Assembly (NCBI GenBank): GCA_964415175.1
Contig: CAYPYG010000007.1
Location: 27,504-91,503, forward strand
DNA length: 64,000 nt
Source: UBA2231 sp964415175
GTDB taxonomy: Bacteria > Elusimicrobiota > Elusimicrobia > Elusimicrobiales > UBA9959
Direction: 5' to 3'
Shown here: one piece after another, positions 7,638-16,442 of the stretch
Numbering within the stretch: the first letter of the stretch is position 1
How the letters are laid out: each line of letters begins with the position of its first letter
Notes under the pieces: generated by a model
Database searches by the model: none
Seen by the model: the letters and a program-made list of their open reading frames with translations, nothing else
What the model was told of the DNA's origin: nothing
Program-made: the position numbers and the translations under genes

Positions 7638-8378
7638 TTATTTCTCGATGAGGGGGAAGTAGAAGTCGCGGATGCGGGCCTTGGCGGTCTCGGGCATGCC
7701 CTCGAAATAGGTCATGTAATAGCCGCGCGGACCCTCACCCGGCTGGAACTTCCTGGTGTCCAGCGGGCGTGAATGTATGGCGGCGCTGAGCCGCTCGCCG
7801 TCGAAGACGAGTATCATCCTGGGCCCCGGCGCCGGCCTCCCCATCCAGTGGTCCTTGAGCATCCAGCTGCGCAGCGGCCCCCGGCCCGCCCAGGCCTCGT
7901 AAGGGAACTCCTCGAAATGGCGCCGGAAATCCCCCTGCGTGAGCCCGCGCCGCGCGCCTTCGGCCAGTTTCGACAGCGCGTACTCGACCCGGGAATCCCG
8001 GCGGATCTCGCCCTCCTTCAGGAAGCCCGTGAAACTCATCCTGGCCCGGCCGCTCCTCTCTTCTATCAGCCAGGCCCTGATATCGGATAACACCTCGCCG
8101 ATCTTCGCCCCGGCTTCGTCATAGAGGGGGCTCTTCGCGCGTATCATCCCGGTGAAAGAATTGTAATCGCCTTTGTCTATCAGCGAGATCAGTCCGGCGA
8201 GGTGCCAGCCGCCGGAAGCCGGGGCGCACTCGACGAAGGTCTTCTTCCCGATCCTGACGATGACCTTGCCGCCGGGCTCGTCGCGGAGCTTCACCCCGCC
8301 GGAAGTCATCTCGGCCGCCGCGGGCGCGGCGGCGGAAAGCAGCGTCGCGGAAACGAGGACGATCGTCATTGTTCTCAT
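7638..8378 (-). CDS. exported protein of unknown function with SH3-like start
   Basis: A 246-residue protein with a signal peptide (residues 1-22). The mature N-terminus (GVKLRDEPGGKVIVRIGKK) resembles a bacterial SH3-like repeat, which often binds cell wall or peptide. The remainder has no motif I recognise; it contains an Arg/Glu-rich helical middle and a Trp-rich stretch around residues 165-180. It is monocistronic, convergent with lipA and divergent from a membrane protein gene. A periplasmic location is likely; function is unknown. Confidence 0.75.
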   Translation of the reverse strand: MRTMTIVLVSATLLSAAAPAAAEMTSGGVKLRDEPGGKVIVRIGKKTFVECAPASGGWHLAGLISLIDKGDYNSFTGMIRAKSPLYDEAGAKIGEVLSDIRAWLIEERSGRARMSFTGFLKEGEIRRDSRVEYALSKLAEGARRGLTQGDFRRHFEEFPYEAWAGRGPLRSWMLKDHWMGRPAPGPRMILVFDGERLSAAIHSRPLDTRKFQPGEGPRGYYMTYFEGMPETAKARIRDFYFPLIEK

Positions 8379-8430
8379 GCCTCCATTCTATTTATTCCTG
8401 CGCCTGCTGTCACGGCCGTTCCGTATTTAT

Positions 8431-8436
8431 TAGAAT
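8431..8436 (+). promoter_or_regulatory. -10 box (TAGAAT), probable leaderless start
   Basis: TAGAAT in an AT-rich patch, 9 nt before the ATG at 8446. There is no Shine-Dalgarno in the interval, so transcription would begin at or near the start codon. Confidence 0.45.
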
Positions 8437-8445
8437 CTATCCCGC

Positions 8446-9213
8446 ATGGAAAGGAACGGAAACCTCCCGGCGGAGCGCGGCCGCGGCAACAGCGGGCTGG
8501 CCTGGCTGGCCGACGGCTGGGACTTCTACACGGTAATGCTGCCGCGGTTGCTGCCGGCCATACTGGCCGTGCCACTGCTCTCCGTACCGGTCTATTTCCT
8601 AGCCGACAGGTACGGCAGCGTCTGGCCGGGTTACGCGTGGATGACGGCGGTCATCATCCCCCTGGAGGCCGGCGTCACCCTTTTCTACATAAGGACCGCC
8701 AGGGGCCGGGGGTCGCTGCGCGACCTCTTCTACGGCTTCTCCATCTATTTCAGGGCCGTCGCCCTGACCCTCATATTCTCGATTATGCTGCTGGGCGGCT
8801 TCATGCTCCTGATAGTGCCCGGCATACTGATCATGCTCGCCTACTCTTTCGGCGAATACGCGCTGGTGGACGAGGACCTGCCGGTCAGGGACTGTTTCCT
8901 GCGCAGCGCCGAGATAACGCAGGGACACCGGACGGACCTCTTCCCCGTGCTCGGGCTGATGGTGCTCATAGAGGTGTTCGTCCCGTCCATGATAGACATC
9001 GGCTCCGTCAAGGCCCCGTCGGTGACGCTCAAGACCGGTTTCTGGGACGTGGCGGGGCACGCGCTCAAGAATTTCGTCTTCATCCCCTGGCTCAACTGCT
9101 CCGCGGCCATCGCCTATTGCAGGCTCAAGGACAGGGCGGACCGCCGCCTCCGGACGGCGCACGACGGGACCGGGGACGAGCCCGCGGACCGGGAACCGCC
9201 GGCGGAAGAATGA
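8446..9213 (+). CDS. multi-pass membrane protein of the YciC/DUF975-like type
   Basis: A 255-residue integral membrane protein with about five to six hydrophobic segments between residues 30 and 230. The middle segment, a VPGILIML helix followed by EYALVDEDLPVRDCFLRSA, matches the pattern of YciC/DUF975-like membrane proteins (PGI-containing helix, then a conserved acidic loop and an Ala-Ser helix). The C-terminal tail is charged and disordered-looking. Its TGA overlaps the ATG of the radical SAM gene, so the two are coupled, but no joint function is obvious. Confidence 0.75.
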   Translation: MERNGNLPAERGRGNSGLAWLADGWDFYTVMLPRLLPAILAVPLLSVPVYFLADRYGSVWPGYAWMTAVIIPLEAGVTLFYIRTARGRGSLRDLFYGFSIYFRAVALTLIFSIMLLGGFMLLIVPGILIMLAYSFGEYALVDEDLPVRDCFLRSAEITQGHRTDLFPVLGLMVLIEVFVPSMIDIGSVKAPSVTLKTGFWDVAGHALKNFVFIPWLNCSAAIAYCRLKDRADRRLRTAHDGTGDEPADREPPAEE

Positions 9214-10415
9214 ACCCGGTCACGCTCGTCTTCCTTTCGACCAGGGAGAATATCTACAGCCTGGCGGCGCTCGCGGGCGCCCTCGAGGGGCTGCCGGACG
9301 GGAACTTCGGCCTGCGCTTCGCCGAAGACGTGCCCTCGCTGCTCTTCGAGACCGCCGCCGCGCTGGCGGCCGGCGAGACCGCCGTCGCCGCCCTTTCCTT
9401 TTCCAGCATGTCCGCCCCCGCGGCGGCCGCGGCGGCCGCGGCGATGAGCGGGACCTTCGGCAGAAAGGCCCTGCTGATCGCCGGAGGCCCTCACCCTTCG
9501 GGCGACCCTTCCGGCACTCTCGGGATGGGCTTCGACTTCGTCTTCAGGGGGGAAGCGGAGGACACTCTGCCCGCTTTCATCCTCTCGCTGTCGCGGGGGG
9601 ATATCCCCGACGGCAGGGTGATCTCGCCGGCCGCGCCGGCCGACCTGGACGCCTTTCCGCCCGGCTCGCTGCGCCGGAACCGTTTCGCCCCGGTGGAGAT
9701 AACGCGCGGCTGCCCCTACGCCTGCGCGTATTGCCAGACCTCCTTCCTCTTCGGGGCCAGGCAGCGCCACCGCTCGGTCGGCAAGGTCCGCGACTGGCTG
9801 GGAAAGATGAGCGCTCTCGGGATGCGCGACCACCGTTTTATAAGCCCCGACGCCTTCTCGTACGGGTCTCCCGACGGCAGGAAGCCCGACCTGACGGCCC
9901 TGGAGGACCTGCTCAGGGCGGCGCGCGAAGCGGCGGGCCCGGGCGGCAGGGTATTCCTGGGCTCTTTCCCGTCCGAGGTGCGCCCCGACCATGTCACGCG
10001 GGAGACCGTCGGCCTGCTCAAGGCCTACGCCGACAACCGCGCGCTTATCATAGGGGCCCAGACGGGCAGCGACCGCCTGCTGGAGGAACTCGGGCGCGGC
10101 CATGACGCCGCCGCCGTACTGCGGGCCGCCCGCCTCTGCGCCTCCAGCGGCATAAAGCCCGTGGTGGATTTCATTTTCGGCCTGCCGGGAGAGGTCCCGG
10201 CCGACGAAGAAGCGACCATGGCTCTCATCGGCGACCTCCTGCCGCTGGGAGCCAGGATCCACGCCCATTCGTTCATGCCGCTGCCCGGGACGCCGCTGGC
10301 CGGCGCCGAACCGCCGGTCATCACCCCGCGCGTCAGGAAGTTCATAAGTTCCCTCTCTTCGACCGGGCGGGCGTTCGGCCCCTGGGAGAACCAGGAGCGG
10401 ACCGCCAGGGACTGA
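9210..10415 (+). CDS. B12-binding-type radical SAM protein
   Basis: A 401-residue protein: an N-terminal Rossmann-like region (about 1-140) of the B12-binding type with GGPHPSGDP, then a radical SAM core with CPYACAYC (CxxxCxxC) at about residue 167, and a short C-terminal region ending in a GPWENQE-like segment. Overall layout resembles the family of small B12/radical SAM proteins found in archaea and some bacteria (MJ_1487-like); substrate unknown. The start at 9210 overlaps the preceding stop (ATGA). The canonical cobalamin DxHxxG motif is not evident, so B12 may be absent or bound differently. Confidence 0.82.
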   Translation: MNPVTLVFLSTRENIYSLAALAGALEGLPDGNFGLRFAEDVPSLLFETAAALAAGETAVAALSFSSMSAPAAAAAAAAMSGTFGRKALLIAGGPHPSGDPSGTLGMGFDFVFRGEAEDTLPAFILSLSRGDIPDGRVISPAAPADLDAFPPGSLRRNRFAPVEITRGCPYACAYCQTSFLFGARQRHRSVGKVRDWLGKMSALGMRDHRFISPDAFSYGSPDGRKPDLTALEDLLRAAREAAGPGGRVFLGSFPSEVRPDHVTRETVGLLKAYADNRALIIGAQTGSDRLLEELGRGHDAAAVLRAARLCASSGIKPVVDFIFGLPGEVPADEEATMALIGDLLPLGARIHAHSFMPLPGTPLAGAEPPVITPRVRKFISSLSSTGRAFGPWENQERTARD

Positions 10416-10425
10416 GGTCCCTTAT

Positions 10426-10464
10426 GGGCCTTTAGGCCCGCCCGGAGCCTGGGCCCTAAAGCCC
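10426..10464 (+). terminator. imperfect hairpin after the radical SAM gene
   Basis: GGGCCTTTAGGCCC (10426-10439) and GGGCCCTAAAGCCC (10451-10464) form an imperfect long stem 10 nt after the stop codon. No strong T-tract follows, so termination is only a possibility. Confidence 0.4.
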
Positions 10465-10487
10465 TTAACCGGCCGCCGCTTTTAATG

Positions 10488-10493
10488 TAAAAT
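10488..10493 (+). promoter_or_regulatory. -10 box upstream of exported protein
   Basis: TAAAAT preceded directly by TG, with TTAACC 17 nt further upstream as a weak -35. The gene at 10527 has a good GGAGGGG Shine-Dalgarno, so a normal leader of about 25-30 nt is expected. Confidence 0.45.
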
Positions 10494-10526
10494 ATACCCG
10501 TAAGCCAAAGTCACGGAGGGGAATAA

Positions 10527-11381
10527 ATGTTCAAACTAGCAGCCGCTATAGCACTGTTTTCCGCGCCGCTTCAGGCCGCCAACTTCCAGCTCGACGCCGT
10601 CACCGCGAATGACGTGACCGCCGCCGAGGTTTCGCTGCCGCAGGCGCAGGAGCCGGAGGCCGCCCTGGACAAGGCCGGCGTCCTCACCAGCCTTCACCTC
10701 ATGCCCCAGGCCGTCAGGAGCCGCCTGCTCTCCTTCGGGACCCCGGCCCAGTTCGCCGAGTTCACCGCCGTGTGGAACCCGATACTGCAGGAAGCGGGCA
10801 TGGTCATCGGCGAGGTCACCTACGAGGCCGACATACAGCTGGGCATCGTCAACTACTCCTCCGCCGATGGACTGGTGCTGCGCCGCCTCATAGCCGACAG
10901 GCTCAACTACGACGCGCTCAACCCCACCGAGATGCACAACCTCAAAACGGAGATGGAAGCCGCCCTCGCGAAGAACGGCCTGCCCGTGAAGGCCTCCTTC
11001 TACGTGAAGTCCGACGCGCTGCGCCCGACCTTCGCGCTCTACTACGTGACCAGGGGCGACGAGAACGACGACCACGAGAAACAGATGCGCATACTCAAGA
11101 AGGGCGAGGATATAGACTACGACCTGCTCGAGAGCGCCGGCGTCAACATAATCCGCAGGGACAATTCCTTCACGATGCTCTACATCGGCAAGGAGCTGGG
11201 CTTCAAGTCCAAGGTCGCGACCGACGAAGCCTCCGCCGCGCAGAAGCTCGAGGACTACAAGAAGTTCCTCGCCGAGAACAAGAAGGAGTTCCTGGGGTCC
11301 AGGACGCACAAACTGACCGAGCCCTTCACCGTCGGGGAGACGACCTACAACTACCTCCTCAACATGTACTTCTACCAGTAG
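10527..11381 (+). CDS. exported protein of unknown function
   Basis: A 284-residue protein with a short signal peptide (residues 1-18, ending LQAA). The mature part is mixed alpha/beta and rich in Asn, Glu and Lys; it has no Cys and no recognised motif. Segments such as SLHLMPQAVRSRLLSF and FTVGETTYNYLLNMYFYQ (the C-terminus) may help in profile searches. GGAGGGG precedes the ATG by 6 nt. It is a single-gene unit bounded by a promoter and a strong bidirectional terminator. Function unknown. Confidence 0.8.
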   Translation: MFKLAAAIALFSAPLQAANFQLDAVTANDVTAAEVSLPQAQEPEAALDKAGVLTSLHLMPQAVRSRLLSFGTPAQFAEFTAVWNPILQEAGMVIGEVTYEADIQLGIVNYSSADGLVLRRLIADRLNYDALNPTEMHNLKTEMEAALAKNGLPVKASFYVKSDALRPTFALYYVTRGDENDDHEKQMRILKKGEDIDYDLLESAGVNIIRRDNSFTMLYIGKELGFKSKVATDEASAAQKLEDYKKFLAENKKEFLGSRTHKLTEPFTVGETTYNYLLNMYFYQ

Positions 11382-11400
11382 GACGGGCGTCCGTCCGGGA

Positions 11401-11432
11401 AAAAGGCCCGCCGGGCGACCGGCGGGCCTTTT
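11401..11432. terminator. bidirectional Rho-independent terminator
   Basis: A perfect 10-bp GC stem (11405-11414 with 11419-11428) with a GCGA loop, flanked by AAAA on the left and TTTT on the right, lies between two convergent genes and can stop transcription from both. Confidence 0.9.
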
Positions 11433-11454
11433 CATTTGCCCGGGCGCTCAGGCG

Positions 11455-13005
11455 CTATTTCAGGCGCCGTATCCTGCCGCCGGCCGGGGCTTTCAGCGGG
11501 CCGGCCGCCAGCGCGTCCTCTATGACGCCGCGCACGGTTCTCATCGTGTCCCGGACGTCGCGTCCGGCGGAGAACCCGGCGGCGTGATCCCCGCCGCCGG
11601 CGAGGTAGCTGTTGGTGGCGACAAGGAAGTCGTCGCCGTCGTTGATCTCTCGGCCGCCGCGCAGCAGGCGCAGCGACGCGGGGCGCGGCCCGTCGCCCGG
11701 GAGGAACTCGACCTCGAAACCGGAGACCTGCATGAAACTGCGGCCGTGTATGATATTGTCGGCCATGATGCGTTCGAGGTCCGAGCCGTAAAGGCGCATC
11801 GTGACTATCGTGTTCTCGAACGGAAGCGACTGGTAGAGGTCGCGCAGGCGGACTTCCCCTTTGCGGAGGGGGGCCCTTATCCCCTTGGTATTATGCAGCG
11901 CGATATCGGCGCCCGCGGCCTCGCGCGTCAGGTCGCACAGGACATTGCCGAGCGGGGAATCCAGCCAGCCGGGGTCCTGCGGCAGGTCCTCCGCCGCGCG
12001 GCCCAGCACGCGGCTCATCCCGCGTTCCACCTCCGCCCTGAAACCGGCTAGCAGCTTCAGGACGGCCGGGTCCTCGCCGGTCTCGTCCGTCCAGAGCGGC
12101 ACCAGTTCAGCCGTCACGTCCTTCAATTCGCCGGTGGTCCCGTCGAAATCAAGCTCGACCCTGGTCGTATAGGAAAGGCCGTAGCCGCTCTCGCCGAACA
12201 CCGCGCCGGAGACGGGGTCCCGGTATCCCCGCAGGAGGGCCGTATGATTATGGCCGCCCAGGACCAGGTCGAAACCGGGCGCATCGCGCGCCACGCGCAG
12301 CGTGCCGGGAGGCGCTTCGGCGAAGGTCCAGGTGGAGATGTCCAGCCGCCCGAGGCTGAGCCGTTCGTCGAGCCCGAGATGCGTCAGCAGGACGACGGCG
12401 GAGGGACTGCTGCGGCGTATCTCCGCCAGCCAGCGGGCGGCCTCGGCCGCCTCGTCGCGGAAATCGAGGGCCGCGACGTTCTGCGGCAGCGTCGAAGTGG
12501 CGGTATGACGGCCGGCCAGCCCGAGCACCGCTATCCTTTTGCCGCCGCGCTCCGCCACCGTATACGGTTTCAGGTAAGGGGGGGTCGTTCCCGTTCCCTT
12601 GATAAAGACATTGGCGCCGAGCACGGGGAAGGCCGCGCTGGAGGCGATGACCTTGAGGGTCCCTTCGCCGTAATCGTACTCGTGGTTCCCGGGAACGGTC
12701 GCGGCGTAGCCCAGCGCGTTCATCAGCTCGACGCTGGCCAGGCCGCGCGTGAGTATTCCCTCGGGCGTGCCCTGGAACATGTCGCCCGAATCCAGGAGCA
12801 GCACGGGGTCCTTTTCTTTCCTGATCCGCGCCGACAGGGCGGCGAAACCGCCGATGAGGCGCGAGGGCTGGTCGTTGTCCCATTCGGCCGGCCGGGCGGA
12901 ATACCAGCCGTGCACGTCGCTGGTATGGTAAACGACCACCTTCTCCGCGGCCGCGTACGACGGCAGCAGGAAGAGGAGCGGCAGGAAGAGGCGCTGTCCT
13001 TTCAT
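11455..13005 (-). CDS. secreted 5'-nucleotidase/UshA-family metallophosphoesterase
   Basis: A 516-residue periplasmic enzyme: signal peptide (about 1-20), N-terminal calcineurin-like metallophosphoesterase domain with HTSDVHG, LDSGDMFQG, GNHEYDYG and GGHNH (the di-metal ligands), then a C-terminal 5'-nucleotidase domain (about residues 320-500) that shapes nucleotide specificity. All metal ligands appear present. Likely hydrolyses nucleotides or related phosphates in the periplasm. The ATG is 7 nt after the HD-hydrolase stop codon, so the two genes form a minus-strand operon. Confidence 0.9.
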   Translation of the reverse strand: MKGQRLFLPLLFLLPSYAAAEKVVVYHTSDVHGWYSARPAEWDNDQPSRLIGGFAALSARIRKEKDPVLLLDSGDMFQGTPEGILTRGLASVELMNALGYAATVPGNHEYDYGEGTLKVIASSAAFPVLGANVFIKGTGTTPPYLKPYTVAERGGKRIAVLGLAGRHTATSTLPQNVAALDFRDEAAEAARWLAEIRRSSPSAVVLLTHLGLDERLSLGRLDISTWTFAEAPPGTLRVARDAPGFDLVLGGHNHTALLRGYRDPVSGAVFGESGYGLSYTTRVELDFDGTTGELKDVTAELVPLWTDETGEDPAVLKLLAGFRAEVERGMSRVLGRAAEDLPQDPGWLDSPLGNVLCDLTREAAGADIALHNTKGIRAPLRKGEVRLRDLYQSLPFENTIVTMRLYGSDLERIMADNIIHGRSFMQVSGFEVEFLPGDGPRPASLRLLRGGREINDGDDFLVATNSYLAGGGDHAAGFSAGRDVRDTMRTVRGVIEDALAAGPLKAPAGGRIRRLK

Positions 13006-13012
13006 GCGGCGC

Positions 13013-13570
13013 TCACAGCCCCAGCTCGGCCGAGACGCCTTTCATGGCCTCCAGGGCGAGCTCCACGAACTGCTCGAGCGTGAGCCCCAGCTTTTCGCAT
13101 TCCCGTATGGTGTCGCGGTTGACGGAGGCGGCGAAGCGCTTGTCCTTCATCCTCTTTATGACGGAGGACGGCTTCACCGAAGCCACCTTCTTATCGGGGT
13201 AGACCATCGCCGTGGCCATTATCAGGCCGGTCACCGTCTCGCCGGCGGCCAGCGCGGTATGGAAAGCGTCGGTGCGCGACCGGCCGGGATGGGCGGCCTC
13301 GTTGTGCAGCAGCACGGCCTCCACCAGGTCCTCGGGCAGGCCCTTCTCCCGGAGCAGGCGCGCGGCCTCGTGCGTGTGGCGCAGCATGTCGCCGGCGGTC
13401 AGCTCCGCGTCTATATCGTGCAGCAGGCCCGCCAGGGCCCATTTTTCGGGGTCCCGGCCGAGCCGCGCGGCCAGGGCGCGCAGCACGGCCTCCGAGGCCA
13501 GGCAATGCTTTATCATGTTCTCGTTCTTCACGTGCTCGCGGAGGAGCGCGAGGGCTTCGTCCCTGTTCAT
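13013..13570 (-). CDS. HD-domain (HDIG-type) hydrolase
   Basis: A 185-residue single-domain protein of the HD superfamily. The metal ligands are visible as the early His, LLHDID (the HD pair near residue 50), and two later His residues (HTHEA and LLHNEAAH). This layout is common in small HDIG proteins predicted to act on nucleotides or phosphates; the substrate is unknown. An AAGGAGAG Shine-Dalgarno precedes the ATG. It is first in an operon with the UshA-like phosphatase, so a link to nucleotide salvage is plausible. Divergent from the MFS exporter gene. Confidence 0.85.
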   Translation of the reverse strand: MNRDEALALLREHVKNENMIKHCLASEAVLRALAARLGRDPEKWALAGLLHDIDAELTAGDMLRHTHEAARLLREKGLPEDLVEAVLLHNEAAHPGRSRTDAFHTALAAGETVTGLIMATAMVYPDKKVASVKPSSVIKRMKDKRFAASVNRDTIRECEKLGLTLEQFVELALEAMKGVSAELGL

Positions 13571-13598
13571 GGTCTCTCCTTGTACCGACGATAAATTA

Positions 13599-13604
13599 TA
13601 AAAT
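13599..13604 (+). promoter_or_regulatory. -10 box (TAAAAT) next to the MFS start codon
   Basis: An AT-rich TATAAAATATAT patch ends only a few nt before the ATG at 13612. No Shine-Dalgarno fits in the gap, so the mRNA is probably leaderless. Confidence 0.45.
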
Positions 13605-13611
13605 ATATGCG

Positions 13612-14997
13612 ATGAGCGGTCACAGCCCCGACGCGCGGCGGGGAGTCCTCGCGATGACGATGATGGCGTCCTTCGCCACGCCCTTCACGCTGGGCGCCAT
13701 CAACATAGCCCTGCCCGCCATGGCGGCCGACCTCGGCCTGACCCCGGCGCAGATGGGCTGGGTCTCCCTGTCCTTCCTGCTGGCCGCCTGCGCCCTGCTG
13801 ATCCCGGCGGGCCGCGCCGCGGACATCTACGGCCGCCGCCGCGTCTTCATCATCGGGTATTACGTCTTCACCGTCGCCTCCGTCCTGTGCGCCCTCTCGG
13901 CGACGGGGCCGCTGCTGCTGGCCGCGCGCGTGCTGCAGGGCCTGGGCAGCGCGCTCTTCTTCGGCACCAGCGTCGCCATACTGACGGCGGTGACGCCCAA
14001 AGAGAGCCGCGGGCGGGCCCTGGGCTGGGTGGCGGCCTCCGTCTACACCGGCCTGACGGCCGGGCCTTTCCTCGGCGGGCTGCTTTCGGCCGCGCTCGGC
14101 TGGCGCGCCGTGTTCTGGGCCAATGTCCCGCTGGGCCTCGTCGTGCTCTTCCTGGCGGCGCGGCTCCGCGCGGAGTGGAAAGGGCCCGAGGGGGAAAAGC
14201 TCGATCTGCCGTCGTCCGCCCTTTACGCCGTCTCGATAGTACTGCTGATGCTGGGCTTCTCGGGGGCCCTCAAGGCCCTGTCGGCGCCGCTGGCGGCGGC
14301 CGGCGCCGCCGGATTGTGGTATTTCATGAAGCGCGAGGCACGGGCCGCCCACCCCGTCTTCCACTCGGAGCTCCTGTTCGACAACCCCGTCTACGCCTGG
14401 TCCTCGTTCACGGCCCTGCTCAATTACTCCGCCAGTTTCGCCGTCGGCTTCATACTGAGCCTCTACCTCCAGTACGCCCGGGGCCTGGGCCCGGTGCAGG
14501 CGGGACTGCTGCTGGCCGTGCAGCCGGTCTTCATGGCCGTCTTCTCGCCGCTGGCGGGCCGGCTCTCCGACCGGCGCGACCCGGGAGAACTGGCCTCGGC
14601 CGGCATGGGAGTCACCGCCGCCGGCATACTGATGTTCGCGATCGCCGGGCCGTCCACGCCGGTGCCCTACCTGGCGCTGGCCCTGGCCGTGCTGGGTTTC
14701 GGCCTGGCGCTCTTTTCCTCGCCCAATACCAACGCGGCGATGAGCGCGGTGGAGCCGCGGCGCTACTCCGTGGCCTACGCCGCGCTGTCCACCATGCGCC
14801 TCGCCGGCCAGATGTTCAGCATGGCGCTGGTACTGCTCATTTTCTCGATGGTGCTGGGCAAGACGCGCCTGGGACCCGGCGACGCGGCGGGACTGCTGAC
14901 CTCCATGCGCCTGGCCGTCGTACTTTTCTCCGCAATGGCCGCGGCCGGGATCTTCACCTCCCTGCGCCGGAAGCGCGCGGCGCCGGCCCGGGCCTGA
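13612..14997 (+). CDS. MFS multidrug-type exporter (DHA2-like, 14 TM)
   Basis: A 461-residue transporter with about 14 hydrophobic segments. Between TM2 and TM3 is the MFS motif A loop (PAGRAADIYGRRRVF), and motif C-like GPFLGG follows in TM5 (VYTGLTAGPFLGGLL), the antiporter signature. These features and the length place it in the DHA2 (EmrB/QacA) group of proton-driven drug exporters; the substrate is not predictable. It starts close to a -10 box, divergently from the HD-hydrolase operon, and converges on asnS. Confidence 0.9.
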   Translation: MSGHSPDARRGVLAMTMMASFATPFTLGAINIALPAMAADLGLTPAQMGWVSLSFLLAACALLIPAGRAADIYGRRRVFIIGYYVFTVASVLCALSATGPLLLAARVLQGLGSALFFGTSVAILTAVTPKESRGRALGWVAASVYTGLTAGPFLGGLLSAALGWRAVFWANVPLGLVVLFLAARLRAEWKGPEGEKLDLPSSALYAVSIVLLMLGFSGALKALSAPLAAAGAAGLWYFMKREARAAHPVFHSELLFDNPVYAWSSFTALLNYSASFAVGFILSLYLQYARGLGPVQAGLLLAVQPVFMAVFSPLAGRLSDRRDPGELASAGMGVTAAGILMFAIAGPSTPVPYLALALAVLGFGLALFSSPNTNAAMSAVEPRRYSVAYAALSTMRLAGQMFSMALVLLIFSMVLGKTRLGPGDAAGLLTSMRLAVVLFSAMAAAGIFTSLRRKRAAPARA

Positions 14998-15036
14998 ACC
15001 CGGACCCGAGGGGAAGACGAACGGGGGGAGGCGCCG

Positions 15037-16437
15037 CTAGAATTCGGCGTAGCCGGGAACGCGCGGGTAGGCGGTCACGTCGCGGATATTGGCTATGCCG
15101 GTGACCAGCATCATCATCCGCTCGAAACCCAGACCGAAGCCGGAGTGCGGCACGCTGCCGAAGCGGCGCAGGTCCAGGTACCACCAGTAATCCTCTTTCC
15201 TTATACCGGCGTCGGACATCTTGCGCTCCAGCACGTCCAGCCGGTTCTCGCGCTCGCTGCCGCCGATGAGCTCGCCTATGCGCGGGACCAGGAGGTCCAT
15301 GCCGCGCACGGTCTTTTCGTCGTCGTTGAGCTTCATGTAGAAGGCGGCGACGGTCTTCGGTTTGTTGTAGAGGATGACGGGCTTCTTGAAATGTTTTTCG
15401 ACCAGGAAGCGCTCGTGCTCGGAGGCCAGGTCGACGCCCCAGCCGACCTTGTTCTCGAAGCGGGCGTTCTCGGGCTCGAGTATCTTCACCGCGTCGGTGT
15501 AGGCCAGGCGCTCGTAGGAGTTCTCCGTCACGCTGCGCAGGTTGTCCATCAGCGCCGGCTCGACGAACCTGGCGAACAGCTCCAGGTCGGCGGCGCAATG
15601 CTCCAGCACGTGGCGCGTGATGCTCTTCACGAAGTCCTCGGCCAGGTCCATGTCGTCGTGCAGGTCGTAGAAGGCCATCTCAGGTTCGACCATCCAGAAT
15701 TCCGCGGCGTGACGGTAGGTGTTCGAGTTCTCCGCCCGGAAAGTGGGGCCGAAGGTGTAGATCTTGCCCAGAGCGGTCGCGAGCGTCTCGCCCTCCATCT
15801 GGCCGGAAACGGTAAGCGCGGTCTTGCGGCCGAAGAGGTCCCTGGAAAAATCTATCTCGCCCTGCGGCGTGCGGGGAAGCTCCGCGGCCTTCGTCAGGTC
15901 CAGGCTCGTCACCGAGAACATCTGGCCCGCGCCCTCGCAGTCGGAAGCGGTTATGATCGGGGTGTGCACGTAGAAGAAGCCGTTGCGGCGGAAATAGTCG
16001 TGTATGGCGAAGGAGAGTTCGGCGCGGACGCGCAGCATGGCCGCGTACTTGTTGGTGCGCGGGCGCAGATGCGCGACGGTGCGCAGGAACTCGTCGGAGG
16101 TCTTCTTCTTCTGTATCGGGTATTTCTCGGCGTCGCAGTCGCCGTAGATCTCGAGCTTCGAGACCTTGAGCTCGTACTTCTGGCCGGCGCCGGGGGAAGC
16201 GACCAGGTCTCCCTCGGCCCGCACGGCGGCGCCCACGGTCAGGCGGGGCAGCAGCTCCGCCAGGCCCGGCGCCGACGGCTCGATCAGCAGCTGCAGGCTG
16301 GCGCGGCAGGAGCCGTCGTTGAGTTCGGCGAAGGAGAGCGCCTTGGAATCGCGGCGGGTCTTTATCCAGCCCTGGGCGGCCGCGCCCGGGCGGGGGGAAT
16401 CGGAGGAGAGCAGTTCTTTTACGGTGGGGGTCTTCAT
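15037..16437 (-). CDS. asnS: asparagine--tRNA ligase
   Basis: A 466-residue class IIb synthetase: N-terminal OB-fold anticodon-binding domain, then the catalytic core with motif 2 FGPTFRAENSNTYRHAAEF and motif 3 GFGLGFERMMMLVTG, ending ANIRDVTAYPRVPG, the AsnRS-specific tail (AspRS lacks it). The start MKTPTVKELL at 16437 was chosen because it matches family length; an in-frame upstream extension runs into the neighbouring gene. It lies 5 nt after a small hypothetical gene, probably in one operon. Its presence means Asn-tRNA can be made directly. Confidence 0.96.
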   Translation of the reverse strand: MKTPTVKELLSSDSPRPGAAAQGWIKTRRDSKALSFAELNDGSCRASLQLLIEPSAPGLAELLPRLTVGAAVRAEGDLVASPGAGQKYELKVSKLEIYGDCDAEKYPIQKKKTSDEFLRTVAHLRPRTNKYAAMLRVRAELSFAIHDYFRRNGFFYVHTPIITASDCEGAGQMFSVTSLDLTKAAELPRTPQGEIDFSRDLFGRKTALTVSGQMEGETLATALGKIYTFGPTFRAENSNTYRHAAEFWMVEPEMAFYDLHDDMDLAEDFVKSITRHVLEHCAADLELFARFVEPALMDNLRSVTENSYERLAYTDAVKILEPENARFENKVGWGVDLASEHERFLVEKHFKKPVILYNKPKTVAAFYMKLNDDEKTVRGMDLLVPRIGELIGGSERENRLDVLERKMSDAGIRKEDYWWYLDLRRFGSVPHSGFGLGFERMMMLVTGIANIRDVTAYPRVPGYAEF

Positions 16438-16442
16438 CCCGG

